Shown: one piece after another, positions 17,801-26,929 of the stretch | How the letters are laid out: every line of letters begins with the position of its first letter | Position numbering within the stretch: the stretch's first letter is position 1 | NCBI RefSeq assembly: GCF_000802245.2 | Contig: NZ_CP021080.1 | Coordinates: forward strand, 682,001-746,000 | DNA from: Streptomyces pluripotens | Lineage (GTDB): Bacteria; Actinomycetota; Actinomycetes; Streptomycetales; Streptomycetaceae | DNA: 64,000 bases | Direction of reading: 5' to 3' | Made by a program: the position numbers and the translations under genes | Notes under the pieces: generated by a model | Told to the model about the DNA's origin: nothing | Seen by the model: only the letters and a program-made list of their open reading frames with translations | Database searches by the model: none

Positions 17801-18934
17801 GTGAGCGACCGGCACCGACACGGAACACACGAGCATCCGCTGGGCGAAGACGGGCTCCCACACGCCCACGGACGCCGCGGGCACCGGCACCACGAACACA
17901 CGCCCTCCTCCCCTGACCTGCGCCACCAACCCACCCGCCGTCCCGCCCGACGCCCGGTCCACCGGCTTCTCCACCTCCTTACACCGCACTCCCACGAGAC
18001 CGCCGACACACTCGACCCGGCGCTGGAAGCATCGGCGCGCGGGATGCGCGCACTGTGGGTGTCGCTCGGGGTGCTCGGGATGACCGCGCTGGCGCAGGCG
18101 GGCGTGGTCGCCGTGTCCGGGTCGGTGGCGCTGCTCGGGGACACGGTGCACAACGCGGCCGACGCGCTGACCGCCGTACCCCTGGGCATCGCGTTCGTAC
18201 TGGGCCGACGTGCTGCGAACCGCCGTTTCACCTACGGCTACGGCCGTGCCGAGGATCTCGCGGGGCTCGTGATCGTGCTGACCATCGCCGCGTCGGCCGT
18301 CTTCACCTCCTGGACGGCCATCGGTCGGCTGGTCGACCCACGCCCAGTCGCGCATCTGTCGGTGGTGGCGGCGGCTGCTCTGGTCGGCTTCGCGGGCAAC
18401 GAGTGGGTGGCTCGGTACCGGATCCGGGTGGGACGGGAGATCGGCTCGGCCGCCCTCGTCGCCGACGGATTGCACGCCCGTACCGATGGATTCGCCTCGC
18501 TGGCCGTGCTGTTGGGCGCTGCGGGCGCGGCCCTGGGCTGGCAGTGGGCCGATCCGCTGGTCGGGCTGGCGATCACGGCCGCGATCATCCTGGTGCTGCG
18601 CGACGCGGCCCGCGAGGTGTTCCGGCGGGTGCTCGACGCCGTCGACCCGGCGCTGGTGGACCGGGCCGAGCGGGCGGTGCGGCAGGTACCCGGCGTGGGC
18701 GGGGTGGGCGAACTGCGCCTGCGCTGGATCGGGCACCGGCTGCGGGCCGAGCTCACGGTGGTGGTGGACGGCGAGGCAACACTGCGGCAGGCGCATGCGA
18801 TCGCCGTCGAGGCCGAGCACGCACTGCTGCACGCCGTACCGAGACTGACGGCCGCCCTGGTGCACGCCGATCCGGCACCGGTTCCGGGCGAGACCGACCC
18901 ACATGTGACGCTGGCACACCACCTGACGGCCTGA
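17801..18934 (+). CDS. CDF cation efflux transporter with His-rich N-terminus
   Basis: 377 residues from GTG 17801, preceded by GGAAGGGG. The N-terminal 60 residues are full of histidines, as in zinc or cobalt exporters. Six membrane helices follow. TM2 carries GDTVHNAADAL (the HxxxD metal site with an aspartate before it) and TM5 carries ADGLHARTDGFAS, again HxxxD. The cytosolic C-terminal ferredoxin-like domain follows. It exports Zn or a similar divalent metal. Control by the divergent ArsR gene is likely. Confidence 0.93.
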   Translation: MSDRHRHGTHEHPLGEDGLPHAHGRRGHRHHEHTPSSPDLRHQPTRRPARRPVHRLLHLLTPHSHETADTLDPALEASARGMRALWVSLGVLGMTALAQAGVVAVSGSVALLGDTVHNAADALTAVPLGIAFVLGRRAANRRFTYGYGRAEDLAGLVIVLTIAASAVFTSWTAIGRLVDPRPVAHLSVVAAAALVGFAGNEWVARYRIRVGREIGSAALVADGLHARTDGFASLAVLLGAAGAALGWQWADPLVGLAITAAIILVLRDAAREVFRRVLDAVDPALVDRAERAVRQVPGVGGVGELRLRWIGHRLRAELTVVVDGEATLRQAHAIAVEAEHALLHAVPRLTAALVHADPAPVPGETDPHVTLAHHLTA

Positions 18935-19019
18935 CGTCCCCGACGCCAACACCGGGGGACACCGCCACAACACCGGGGGCGCAGGGCCAACAGCGGCGAT
19001 CCGCCCGGGGCGGCGAGGC

Positions 19020-19592
19020 TCAGCGTGCCGGCGGCACCGAGATGGCCATCACCATCTCCAGCGGAACCTCACCGTCGTTGCCGTACACATGCGAAGTACC
19101 GGCCTCGAACGTGGCGCTTGCCCCCGTCGGGACGATGTGCCGTACGCCGTTCACCGTGAGGGTCAGCTCCCCGGCCGTGACATGGAGGAGTTCCACCGTG
19201 CCCGCCGGATGCGGGTCGGAGGGGCTGTGCTCGCCCGGCATCAGCCGCCAGTCCCACATCTCCAGCGGGCCGGGGGCCTCCGTGCCCGCCAGGAGCCGGT
19301 TGTAGCTCCCGGCCTCGGTGTGCCACAGCCGTACGGCCTGTTCGGCGGGGACGACACGGACCACGGGGCTCTGCTCGTAGTCGAGCAGCGTGGTGACGCT
19401 GATGCCGAGGGCGTCACCGATCTTGACGACCGTGCCGAGGCTGGGGTTCGTCCGGGACTGCTCGATCTGGATGAGCATGCCGCGGCTGACTCCCGCGCGG
19501 GCGGCCAGCACGTCCAGGGTGAAGCCGCGCTCGGTGCGCCAGCGCTTGACGTTGCGCGCCAGAGTCCGGGTGAGCAGATCGAGGTCCGACAC
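19020..19592 (-). CDS. XRE-family regulator with C-terminal cupin
   Basis: 190 residues. Helix-turn-helix at about 10-65 (RTERGFTLDVLAARAGVSRG, then IEQSRTNPSLGTVVKIGDAL) and a cupin barrel at about 110-185 (HPAGTVELLHVTAGELTLTVNG, THVYGNDGE). Such proteins sense a small ligand in the cupin and control nearby metabolic or transport genes. Start is GTG 19592. It faces the CDF gene tail to tail; its target is not evident. Confidence 0.9.
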   Translation of the reverse strand: MSDLDLLTRTLARNVKRWRTERGFTLDVLAARAGVSRGMLIQIEQSRTNPSLGTVVKIGDALGISVTTLLDYEQSPVVRVVPAEQAVRLWHTEAGSYNRLLAGTEAPGPLEMWDWRLMPGEHSPSDPHPAGTVELLHVTAGELTLTVNGVRHIVPTGASATFEAGTSHVYGNDGEVPLEMVMAISVPPAR

Positions 19593-19940
19593 ATCACGCC
19601 CATCGAGGAGACAGCCCAGGGTTCCGGGCGTTCAATTTGCAGGTTCGGGACGTCCAATATATGGGGCCGATCGGCTTCGGCGAGGGGCCGGCGACGGCGT
19701 CCGCACCGACCAGGGGCCTTCGCCGTGATCGGGACAGCCTCACCGAGTGTCACTGGTCCGCCCCGCACATGGCCCGCGGAGCTCCGACGTCGTAGTGGCA
19801 GGGTCACGCTCGCCGTCCCGGTCGGTTGCGATGGCAGCACGCCCCCGGTCCCCGGTGCATACGGCCGTCGCCGGTTCCACCGAGCGGGCTGCCCGGCCCC
19901 GGGCCGGCCGAGTCAGCGCCCGGGCCCCGGACCAGCGGTC
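19593..19940. other. intergenic, no gene seen
   Basis: 348 bp between the start of the XRE-cupin gene and the end of the acetyltransferase gene. It must hold the regulator promoter. An A/T-richer stretch at about 19630-19665 (TTCAATTTGCAGG, CCAATATATGG) is the best candidate. Nothing else recognised. Confidence 0.4.
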
Positions 19941-20705
19941 TCAGTTGCCGGGCTCCACTTCGGCGAGCCGGGCGACCCCGTCCTCGCCCAGGGCCGCCAG
20001 CGCCCTCAACTGCTCCGGGGTCGTCCCGTCCGGGATCGGTACCGGGGCCGGCGTCCGCAGCGGCGGCTGCCAGCCTTCATCGGCAGTCCAGCGCCGCACC
20101 ACCCGAGCCGGTGCGCCGGCCACCACGACGTGGTCGGGCACCACGCCGCGTACCACCGCTCCGGCCGCCACGACGACGTTCCGGCCGATCCGCGCGCCCG
20201 GCAGGATCACCGCGCCGGTGCCGATCCAGCAGCCAGGACCGATCTCGACCGGCTCCATCCGCGGCCACTGCCTGCCGATGGGCTGGTGCGGATCGTCATA
20301 GGAGTGGTTGGTGGAGGTGACGTAGACGTACGGACCGAAGTAGCAGTCATGGCCGATGGTCACCGTGGTGTCCGCGATCACGTGGCTACCCCGACCGAGG
20401 ACCACACCGTCACCGATGCGCAGGATCGGGTCCGGCCCGAGATCCAGGTCCGGCATCAGACCGGCGGTGAGGGTGACCTGCTCACCGACGATGCAGTGGG
20501 AGCCGAGGCGGATCCAGGGTTCGCCGAACACCGTGCCGAGCGGGAAGGCCAGCCTGGTACCTGTTCCCATCGCTCCGAAGCGCAGGCCGGCTGGGTGCTC
20601 GGCCGTGACGGAGCCCGTGCGCTGGACCCAGGCCCAGGCCTTGTGGACGGCACGCTGGGCGAGGCCCCGTCTCCAGGACGAGAACGTGTTCTTACGCTTC
20701 GGCAC
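19941..20705 (-). CDS. left-handed beta-helix O-acyltransferase
   Basis: 254 residues from GTG 20705. The middle is a hexapeptide-repeat coil (LRIGDGVVLGRGSHVIADTTVTIG, VEIGPGCWIGTGAVILPGARIG) with the catalytic loop STNHSYDDPHQPI; its NHSY histidine is the usual base in maltose/galactoside and serine-type acetyltransferases. It would acetylate a sugar or similar hydroxyl using acetyl-CoA. Divergent from the gamma carbonic anhydrase gene, another beta-helix protein. Confidence 0.88.
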   Translation of the reverse strand: MPKRKNTFSSWRRGLAQRAVHKAWAWVQRTGSVTAEHPAGLRFGAMGTGTRLAFPLGTVFGEPWIRLGSHCIVGEQVTLTAGLMPDLDLGPDPILRIGDGVVLGRGSHVIADTTVTIGHDCYFGPYVYVTSTNHSYDDPHQPIGRQWPRMEPVEIGPGCWIGTGAVILPGARIGRNVVVAAGAVVRGVVPDHVVVAGAPARVVRRWTADEGWQPPLRTPAPVPIPDGTTPEQLRALAALGEDGVARLAEVEPGN

Positions 20706-20816
20706 GGGCCTTACGGTACTCAGCGGTGGGCACGGCCCGCAGACCCCTCCGCTGTGATCTTCACCCCACACGGTGGCGTACGGTGCGGGGGTAGGACGGA
20801 CGCCGGGAGAACGGTG

Positions 20817-21344
20817 ATGATGGTGCAGGCACTGATCATGGGCATGGGCGGCAAAGAGCCCCAAGTGGACCCCGAGGCGTTCGTCGCGCCCACGGCCTCG
20901 GTGATCGGTGATGTGACCTTGCGGGCGGGGGCGAGTGTCTGGTACGGAGCGGTCGTGCGCGGTGACGTCGAACGGATCACCGTGGGGGCCAGTGCGAATG
21001 TCCAGGACAACGTCACTCTGCACGCTGACCCGGGGTTCCCGGTCAGTGTCGGGGAGCGGGTGTCCATCGGCCACAACGCCGTCGTGCACGGGGCGACCGT
21101 GGAGGACGACTGTCTGATCGGAATGGGCGCAACGGTGCTGAACGGGGCCGTGATCGGGGCTGGTTCGCTGGTTGCGGCACAGGCACTGGTGCCGCAGGGG
21201 ATGGTCGTCCCGCCCGGGTCGCTGGTGGCCGGGGTGCCGGCGAAGGTGAAGCGGGAGCTGACCGAGGAGGAACGTCAAGGCGTCACCCTCAACGGCACGT
21301 TGTACGCGGAGCTGGGCGAGGCGCACAAGGACGTTCACCGGTAG
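20817..21344 (+). CDS. gamma-class carbonic anhydrase-like protein
   Basis: 175 residues. Hexapeptide beta-helix with the gamma-CA pattern: GDVTLRAGASVWYGAVVRGD, VQDNVTLHADPG, and SIGHNAVVHGATVEDDCLIGMGA, giving the three zinc histidines (LHAD, GHNAVVHG). It hydrates CO2 or acts as a related metal acyl-binding protein. Start ATG 20817 with GGGAGA upstream. Confidence 0.92.
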   Translation: MMVQALIMGMGGKEPQVDPEAFVAPTASVIGDVTLRAGASVWYGAVVRGDVERITVGASANVQDNVTLHADPGFPVSVGERVSIGHNAVVHGATVEDDCLIGMGATVLNGAVIGAGSLVAAQALVPQGMVVPPGSLVAGVPAKVKRELTEEERQGVTLNGTLYAELGEAHKDVHR

Positions 21345-21440
21345 GACCTCGGGGGGAGCCAGTCAGCTGCGGACGGGCTCGCCGGCGGCGAGGGGCCGCG
21401 TGCCGTCACGGCTCCGCCGGAACGGCACAGCCCGGCCGCC

Positions 21441-22085
21441 TCAGTCGCCGGTCCCGGCAGGCTCCGCCTCTCTCTGTCCGGTCTGGGCCTTCCTAGTCTT
21501 GCGCTTCAGGATGAGCACCGATGTCAGGCCGATCAGCAACGCCACCACCAGGCCGAGGTACGAGAAGCGCTTCAGCCAGTCCTCGGCGACGATGCCGACG
21601 TAGTAGACGACCGCCGTCGTACCGCCCGCCCAGCAGATGCCCCCGAGCACGTTGGCGATCAGGAACTTCCAGTACGGCATGTGCAGTACGCCTGCGAGCG
21701 GTCCGGCGAAGATGCGCAGGAGGGCGACGAAGCGGCCGAAGAAGACGGCCCACATGCCCCACTTCTCGAAGGACCGCTCGGCGGTGGCCACATGGCCCTC
21801 GCTGAAGTGCTTGGGGAATTTCCGGCCGAGCCAGGCCAGCAGCGGGCGCCCGCCCTTGCGGCCGATCGCGTAGCCGATGGAGTCACCGATCACCGCGCCG
21901 GCGGTGGCACACGCGCCCAGGACGACCGGGTTGATGCCCGTGTGGTGGGAGGACATCAGCGCCGCCGAGACCAGGATGATCTCGCCGGGGAGCGGGATGC
22001 CCAGGCTCTCCAGGCCGATCACCAGACCCACCACGGCGTAGACGGCCACCGCGGGCACCGAGTCGAGCCATTCCTGGACGTGCAC
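21441..22085 (-). CDS. DedA-family membrane protein
   Basis: 214 residues. GIPLPGEIILVSAA near the N-terminus and the GRFVALLRIFAGPLAGVLHMPYWKF motif region are the DedA/VTT hallmarks; 4-5 membrane segments and a basic C-terminal tail. Family members act as undecaprenyl-phosphate or phospholipid flippases. GTG 22085 with GGGGAGGA upstream. Divergent from the flippase-like gene at 22336. Confidence 0.93.
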   Translation of the reverse strand: MHVQEWLDSVPAVAVYAVVGLVIGLESLGIPLPGEIILVSAALMSSHHTGINPVVLGACATAGAVIGDSIGYAIGRKGGRPLLAWLGRKFPKHFSEGHVATAERSFEKWGMWAVFFGRFVALLRIFAGPLAGVLHMPYWKFLIANVLGGICWAGGTTAVVYYVGIVAEDWLKRFSYLGLVVALLIGLTSVLILKRKTRKAQTGQREAEPAGTGD

Positions 22086-22335
22086 CGCCGGGTCCTCCCC
22101 TGTCGCTCTTCTTTCCTTCAGGGCCTCGCATGCGACGTGCCCCCAGTGGGAAGGCTACCTGGTCGGTGGTGAGCAGCGGCTCGCCCGCACCCGGGCGACA
22201 GCACCATCCCGACCTCGCGCCTTAGGCTTTCCGACACCCCGGTGTCACGAGGGTGGGGAAGGCTTCCCGCGGTTTCGCCCGGCCCGCCTCCCCAGGGCCC
22301 CGTCCCGGGGTCCGCTGCGGAAGGACGACGTACCC

Positions 22336-23472
22336 GTGTACTCGCTGTCCCCGTCCTCCCACCTGTCCCCGTCCCGCTCATCAGCTCCACACCCCTCCAC
22401 CTCCACCTCCCCCTCCACCACGCCCACACCCGCGCCTTCCAGGTTCCGGTCCGTCGGGGACCCCGGCCCCGAGCCTTCCGCGGTCCGCAGGGCTCTCCCC
22501 GGTCCCGCTGCCGGCCCCCCGGCCCGCCCTGCGTCCCTGGTGTCCGCCCGGTCGGTCCGCCTGGCGCTGTGCGTGGTTCCCGTGCTGCTCGCCGGGTGCT
22601 GGGCGGTGACCAACCGACCCGTGCTGGTCGAGGGGATCCGGCGGCTGGTCGCGGCCGACCCCGGGTGGCTCCTGGCCGGTGCGGGTCTCACCTGTCTCAG
22701 CTGGGTCGCGGCCTCGTGCGTCCGGCAGGGCGCGCTGCCGGACCGGCTGCCGCCCGGGCTGCTGCTGGCCTCGCAGTTCGCCGCCGGTGCTGCCAACCAC
22801 GCGCTGCCCGGCGGGCTGGGTGCCCATGCCGTGACGCTGCGCTTCCTCCGGGGGCAGGGGGTGCCGCTGAACCGGGCCAGCGCGTCCATCGGGCTGTACT
22901 CACTGGTGCGGTCCGGCGCGAAGGCGCTGGTGCTGCTGGCGTTCTTGGCTGCATCGCCGGCCTGGCGGCGCCTCGGCGCTCTGGTTCCGGACGAGCGGCT
23001 GCTGGTGCCGATGGCTGCCGGGACCGGTGCGGTCGTCGCGGTCGTGGGGGCGGTGATGGTGTTCGTGCGGCCGGTGCGGCGGCCGGTGACCGGGCTGGTG
23101 CGGTCCGCCCTGGCCGACGTACGCCTGGTGCACTCGCGGCCCGGCCGGGTGATCGCCCTGTGGGGCGGGGCCGTCTCGATGCCGTTGGTGCAGGCGGGCA
23201 CCCTCGCCTGTGTCGGGGCCTCGCTCGGACTGGGGCTGCCCTGGGAACAGGTGGTGCTCGCTCATCTGGCGGCGGGTACGGCCGGCGGGGCGCTACCGGC
23301 ACCGGGCGGACTCGCGGTCGACGCGGCACTGGTGTGGACCTTCGTCACGTTCGGGGCCGCGCCCGCGGTGGCCACGGCGACGGTGATCGGATACCGGGTG
23401 CTGACCGACTGGCTGCCGTTGCTGCCGGGCGCCCTCGTGCTGTCGGCGCTGATGCGTGCCGAGGTGCTGTGA
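22336..23472 (+). CDS. UPF0104/LPG-synthase-like integral membrane protein
   Basis: 378 residues. The first 70 are a Ser/Pro/Thr-rich cytoplasmic tail; after that come about 8 membrane helices. Family wording is GAANHALPGGLGAHAVTLRFL (the flippase-domain PxGxG loop) and LAAGTAGGALPAPGGLAVDAALV near the C-terminus. This matches the membrane domain of lysyl-phosphatidylglycerol synthase/AglD2, which flips or presents lipids. It converges on the end of the PKS operon, so export of the operon's lipid product is possible. Start GTG 22336 is uncertain because the tail is low-complexity. Confidence 0.82.
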   Translation: MYSLSPSSHLSPSRSSAPHPSTSTSPSTTPTPAPSRFRSVGDPGPEPSAVRRALPGPAAGPPARPASLVSARSVRLALCVVPVLLAGCWAVTNRPVLVEGIRRLVAADPGWLLAGAGLTCLSWVAASCVRQGALPDRLPPGLLLASQFAAGAANHALPGGLGAHAVTLRFLRGQGVPLNRASASIGLYSLVRSGAKALVLLAFLAASPAWRRLGALVPDERLLVPMAAGTGAVVAVVGAVMVFVRPVRRPVTGLVRSALADVRLVHSRPGRVIALWGGAVSMPLVQAGTLACVGASLGLGLPWEQVVLAHLAAGTAGGALPAPGGLAVDAALVWTFVTFGAAPAVATATVIGYRVLTDWLPLLPGALVLSALMRAEVL

Positions 23473-23490
23473 GGACCGGTCCTCCCGGAC

Positions 23491-23517
23491 GGGTGCCGGC
23501 GCTCCCTTCCGGCGCCC
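23491..23517. terminator. hairpin between convergent genes
   Basis: 9-bp stem GGGTGCCGG/CCGGCGCCC (one G-T pair) with a 9-nt loop, just past the stop of the 22336 gene and before the end of the PKS operon. Confidence 0.55.
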
Positions 23518-23544
23518 CTGGCGGTCCGCCCCCTCGCCTGTCGG

Positions 23545-24630
23545 TCAGTCACGGCGGGCCACCAGGCGGTAGGCGTTGGACAGGCGGAGGCGGTGGGACA
23601 GCGGCCTGACGGCGATCCGGTCGAGCAGGGTCGCCGTGACGAGGGCTGGGATTCCCGCAAGGAGGAGCACGGTGCGCAGCACGCGCCGGAAGGCGCCCGG
23701 CGGCTCGGCGAGCCAGGGGGCGTCCTCCCGTGGGGCGGTGTGGTCGAGGAACAGCCAGACGGCGGCGAGCAGGTCGACCGGGTCGTGCGGTGCGGCGTGC
23801 TGCTCGGCGATCACCGTGAACCCGAGTTCGGTGAGCCTGCGGCGCAGATTGGCCACGGGCATGAAGTGCAGGTGCTGCGGCTGAAGCCAGGGCAGCCACC
23901 AACGGCCGAGGAGGCGGGCGTACCGGCTTTCCGGGTCCGGAACCTCGATGAGGAGGTGGCCGCCGGGGCGTACGGTCGCGTGGGCTGCGCGCAGTTCACG
24001 GTCGGGATCGGTGCTGTGCTCCAGGTAGTGGAACATGCTCACTACGTCATATCGGGCGGTGAGTTCGGGGGCGAGGTCGGGGAAGGCACCTCGATAGGCG
24101 TGGTCCACGCGTCCTTCCCGGGCGGCGAGTTCGACGCCGTCGGTGAAGTCGAGACCGTCGAAGACCGTGCCGGGCAGAACGGCGCGGGCGGTGCCGCAGA
24201 AGTGGCCGTGACCGGTGCCGACGTCCAGCCAGGTCCTTGGGGCGGGGGCGTACGGCAGCATCGTCTCAGCACGCGCCCGGTACATCGCCGTGCGTCCGCC
24301 GAAGGCGCCGCTCATTCGCCGTTCACCCAGGCCGTCGTAGAAGTCCCGGTAGTAGAACTCCAGTCCTTCTGTGGTGAGTTGCGGATTCTGGAAGACGTGT
24401 CCGCAGTCGGCGCAGCGGTCGAGGACGAAGCGGCCGGGTTTGTGCTGGAGCAGATCGGTGGTGCGCAGACGGATGGTCAGGCGGGCGGAGGAACACCAGG
24501 GGCAGACGGTGCGCCGGGACGCGAAGAAACGGTCCGTACCGGTGGCCAGTTCGGACCGGTACGCCGGACGCAGGGCGGCGATCCGGTCGGCCTGCGCTCC
24601 GCGGTCGGTCCCGTCACTGCGCGCGGTCAC
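23545..24630 (-). CDS. zinc-knuckle class I SAM methyltransferase
   Basis: 361 residues from GTG 24630, which overlaps the glycosyltransferase stop (GTGA). The N-terminus has a Cys4 knuckle (CPWC near 50 and CADC near 75), followed by QNPQLTTEGLEFYYRDFYDG. The methyltransferase domain has motif I WLDVGTGHGHFCG near 140, then DVVSMFHYLEHSTDPDREL and GGHLLIEVPDPES. The C-terminal 60 residues are hydrophobic. The Cys4-plus-Methyltransf_23 layout is common in sugar and glycolipid clusters. Last gene of the PKS operon; it could methylate the sugar or chain of the product. Confidence 0.88.
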   Translation of the reverse strand: MTARSDGTDRGAQADRIAALRPAYRSELATGTDRFFASRRTVCPWCSSARLTIRLRTTDLLQHKPGRFVLDRCADCGHVFQNPQLTTEGLEFYYRDFYDGLGERRMSGAFGGRTAMYRARAETMLPYAPAPRTWLDVGTGHGHFCGTARAVLPGTVFDGLDFTDGVELAAREGRVDHAYRGAFPDLAPELTARYDVVSMFHYLEHSTDPDRELRAAHATVRPGGHLLIEVPDPESRYARLLGRWWLPWLQPQHLHFMPVANLRRRLTELGFTVIAEQHAAPHDPVDLLAAVWLFLDHTAPREDAPWLAEPPGAFRRVLRTVLLLAGIPALVTATLLDRIAVRPLSHRLRLSNAYRLVARRD

Positions 24631-25808
24631 CGGTTCTCCGCCGCGAGTCGTTCGAGGTGTGCCGCCGCTGCCCCGGTGCCGCCCGCCGCACGGAACGCGG
24701 TGCGGACCCGGGTGGCGGCGGCCCGGTGGGCGGAGCCGAACAGGACGGTGTCGAGCGCCTCGCCCAGCCGGACGGCGGTGACCCGCCCGAACCTGACCCG
24801 CACCCCCGCCCCGGAGTCCACGACCTGGCCGGCCACAACCGGCTGGTCGTCCCGAATGGGCGCGACGACCAGCGGAACACCGTGCCACAAGGCCTCGCAC
24901 ACGGTGTTGTGTCCCGCATGGCAGACGACGGCGTCCATCCGTTCCAGGAGCGGGAGTTGGGGCACGGTGGGCAGGACCAGGATGTCCTGGTCACCCGTCG
25001 TGAGGGGAAGCGCACCACCCGGGTCGGTGACCACCGCCTGAAGTCGGTCGGTGCGCTCCCGCAACGCGGTCAGGCTCTCCGCGAGAAAGCGGTCCCCCGC
25101 GTCGACGTTGGCCGTGCCCAGGGTCACCAGGACCTTGGCCCGGCCGTGGTCGAGCCACGCCCAGGGGAAGCCGGGCTGGTCCGGGCGGCCGGTGAGCGAG
25201 GGGCCGACGTACCGGATGTGCGGGGCCGACGGTGCCTGCGGGCCGATGAGTTCCGGAGTGCTGAACACCAGCAGGAGATGGGGTGAGAAGCGTGGGTCGG
25301 CAGTGGCGTTCGGGTCGCCGAGCCGGGCGCGCAGCACCCCCAGGTGCTGCCACAGCCAGTCGGCGACCTTGGGGAGGCCGTCGTATGCACCGGTGAACTC
25401 CGCCGAGGTGGTGGCTGAGGTGGCCCAGGGCAGCCGGAGGCGTTCGGCCACCAGGGCTCCCGCGAAGGCCTGCTGGTCGGCGACCACCACGTCGGGGCGG
25501 AACGTCCCGACGGCCGCACGGACACCGGGGGCCATCGCCTCGGCCAGCGGCAGCAGGTACCACTCCCACAGGAACTTCAGTGCCTCCGCGCCGCGCAGGC
25601 CCGGCGGTCGTACGGCGCCCCCGGTCCCCGGCACCGGACCCGCGCACCCGAACACCTGGGCCTCTGCCCCGGCGAGTCGCCGCACCAACGCCGGGTCGGC
25701 GCACGCCCATGCCACCCGGTGCCCGCGCGCCGTCAGCCGGGCGGCGACGCCGACGACGGGGTTGATGTGGCCGGTCAGTGGCGGGACGACGACGAGGAAG
25801 GCACTCAT
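24627..25808 (-). CDS. MGT-type glycosyltransferase
   Basis: 393 residues, GT-B fold of family GT1. N-terminal acceptor domain begins PPLTGHINPVVGVAARLTARGH. The C-terminal donor domain has VLVTLGTANVDAG and the signature HAGHNTVCEALWHGVPLVVAP followed by DDQPVVAGQVV. Such enzymes transfer a UDP- or TDP-activated sugar to a lipophilic aglycone, such as macrolides or carotenoids. The ATG overlaps the upstream hydrolase stop (ATGA). The sugar is not predictable, but galU next to the operon would supply UDP-glucose. Confidence 0.92.
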   Translation of the reverse strand: MSAFLVVVPPLTGHINPVVGVAARLTARGHRVAWACADPALVRRLAGAEAQVFGCAGPVPGTGGAVRPPGLRGAEALKFLWEWYLLPLAEAMAPGVRAAVGTFRPDVVVADQQAFAGALVAERLRLPWATSATTSAEFTGAYDGLPKVADWLWQHLGVLRARLGDPNATADPRFSPHLLLVFSTPELIGPQAPSAPHIRYVGPSLTGRPDQPGFPWAWLDHGRAKVLVTLGTANVDAGDRFLAESLTALRERTDRLQAVVTDPGGALPLTTGDQDILVLPTVPQLPLLERMDAVVCHAGHNTVCEALWHGVPLVVAPIRDDQPVVAGQVVDSGAGVRVRFGRVTAVRLGEALDTVLFGSAHRAAATRVRTAFRAAGGTGAAAAHLERLAAENR

Positions 25809-26605
25809 CGGGCGATCGCCCCCGGACGGATCAGGTCCAGGATGTGCTCACCGACGGTGCGGGGCGCCTCCACCAGAACCGAGTGCTCGTGCCCGGGCAG
25901 CACCACGGCCCGGAATCCGGGCAGCAGTCTGTGCTGCAGCGGTACCAGGTCCACCAGGTCGGAGTCCCCGCCGTACACGCCGAGGACCGGGCAGCGTACG
26001 GCCCTGATCTCGTCCTCGGCCAGCACCCGGCTCGCAGGGATGTCCCGGTCGAGGGTCGTCTCGCGGGCGAGTCGTGCCGCGCCCTTGGCGAGGCGGGCCG
26101 TGTTGCGGCCGCGGTGGGTGGTGATCCAATCGATGACCTCGGGTTCGTGGTGGGTGAGTTCGGCCGTCACCCGGTGCAGGATCCGGCCCAGTTTGGCCGC
26201 CCAGGCCGGGGTCGCGGGCTCGGACTCGATCAGTGTCAGGCCGGCCGTGCGTTCGGGGTGACGGGCCGCATAGCCAAAGGCGACGGTTCCGCCGTAGGAG
26301 TTGCCGACGAGGTGGACGGGGCCGGCGACGGCCAGCCGGTCGAGGAGTACCTCCAGATCGTCGATGTTGTGGTCCAGGGAGTAGCCCTCCGGCGGGCGCT
26401 CGCTGCGGCCGTGCCCGCGCAGGTCGTACATGATCACATCGAGTCCAGCCGCCGCGAGGGCCGGGGCGACGGTGAAGTAGTAGCTGGCCAGACTGTCGGT
26501 GAGTAACCCGTGTACCAGGACGACCGTCTCGTGCGGGGCGCCTCCGTCGGCGGGGGCCAGGCGCTGGACGTGCAGCCGGATGCCGCCGGCGTCGACCATG
26601 GCCAC
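25805..26605 (-). CDS. alpha/beta hydrolase of the PKS operon
   Basis: 266 residues. HGLLTDSLASYYFTVAPAL oxyanion region, YDLRGHGRSERPPEGYSL, nucleophile elbow LVGNSYGGTVAF (Ser at about 103), the acid in GVYGGDSDLVD and the final histidine in LPGHEHSVLVEAP. The triad looks complete. It could release the chain from the carrier protein as a thioesterase or hydrolyse/transfer an ester. GTG 26605 lies 3 bp after the ACP stop; an ATG two codons in is the alternative. Confidence 0.9.
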   Translation of the reverse strand: MAMVDAGGIRLHVQRLAPADGGAPHETVVLVHGLLTDSLASYYFTVAPALAAAGLDVIMYDLRGHGRSERPPEGYSLDHNIDDLEVLLDRLAVAGPVHLVGNSYGGTVAFGYAARHPERTAGLTLIESEPATPAWAAKLGRILHRVTAELTHHEPEVIDWITTHRGRNTARLAKGAARLARETTLDRDIPASRVLAEDEIRAVRCPVLGVYGGDSDLVDLVPLQHRLLPGFRAVVLPGHEHSVLVEAPRTVGEHILDLIRPGAIAR

Positions 26606-26608
26606 GGC

Positions 26609-26929
26609 TCAGCCCGCCTGTGCCGTCTTCAGGCTCCACACCACGTACTCCACGAGCCGGGCGACGGTCAACTCGATGATCTCGTCGAACTCCATGCCCG
26701 CCAGGAACTCGGCGAGGTTGACCTGCTTTCCGTACCGCTCCTCCAGCAGGCCGGCCAAGGTGACCAGGTCGATGCTCTCCAGTTCCAGGTCGCGGTTGAA
26801 GGAGGTGGACATGCCGATCACCACGTCGTCATCGCCGTACTCCGCCAGCACCGTGCGGAGCATGCCGGTGACCTCGGCGAGCACGGTGTGGGCGGTGGGC
26901 TGGGCCGGGGCCGGCTGGGTGGGGTTCAT
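26609..26929 (-). CDS. stand-alone acyl carrier protein
   Basis: 106 residues; the ATG overlaps the synthase stop (TGATG). After a short Ala/Pro lead come four helices of an ACP with DLELESIDLVTLAGLLEERYG; Ser52 in LESIDL is the phosphopantetheine site. It is separate from the carrier domain inside the 2343-aa enzyme. It may carry the starter, a finished chain, or a second acyl group handed to the hydrolase or glycosyltransferase. The PPTase fused to the preceding protein is the obvious activator. Confidence 0.9.
   Translation of the reverse strand: MNPTQPAPAQPTAHTVLAEVTGMLRTVLAEYGDDDVVIGMSTSFNRDLELESIDLVTLAGLLEERYGKQVNLAEFLAGMEFDEIIELTVARLVEYVVWSLKTAQAG

Noticed and set aside
17351..18973. 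Extended 540-codon form of the ArsR gene
   Set aside because: The extra N-terminal part is the antisense of the CDF gene; only the last 120 codons have a winged-helix domain and a sensible start.
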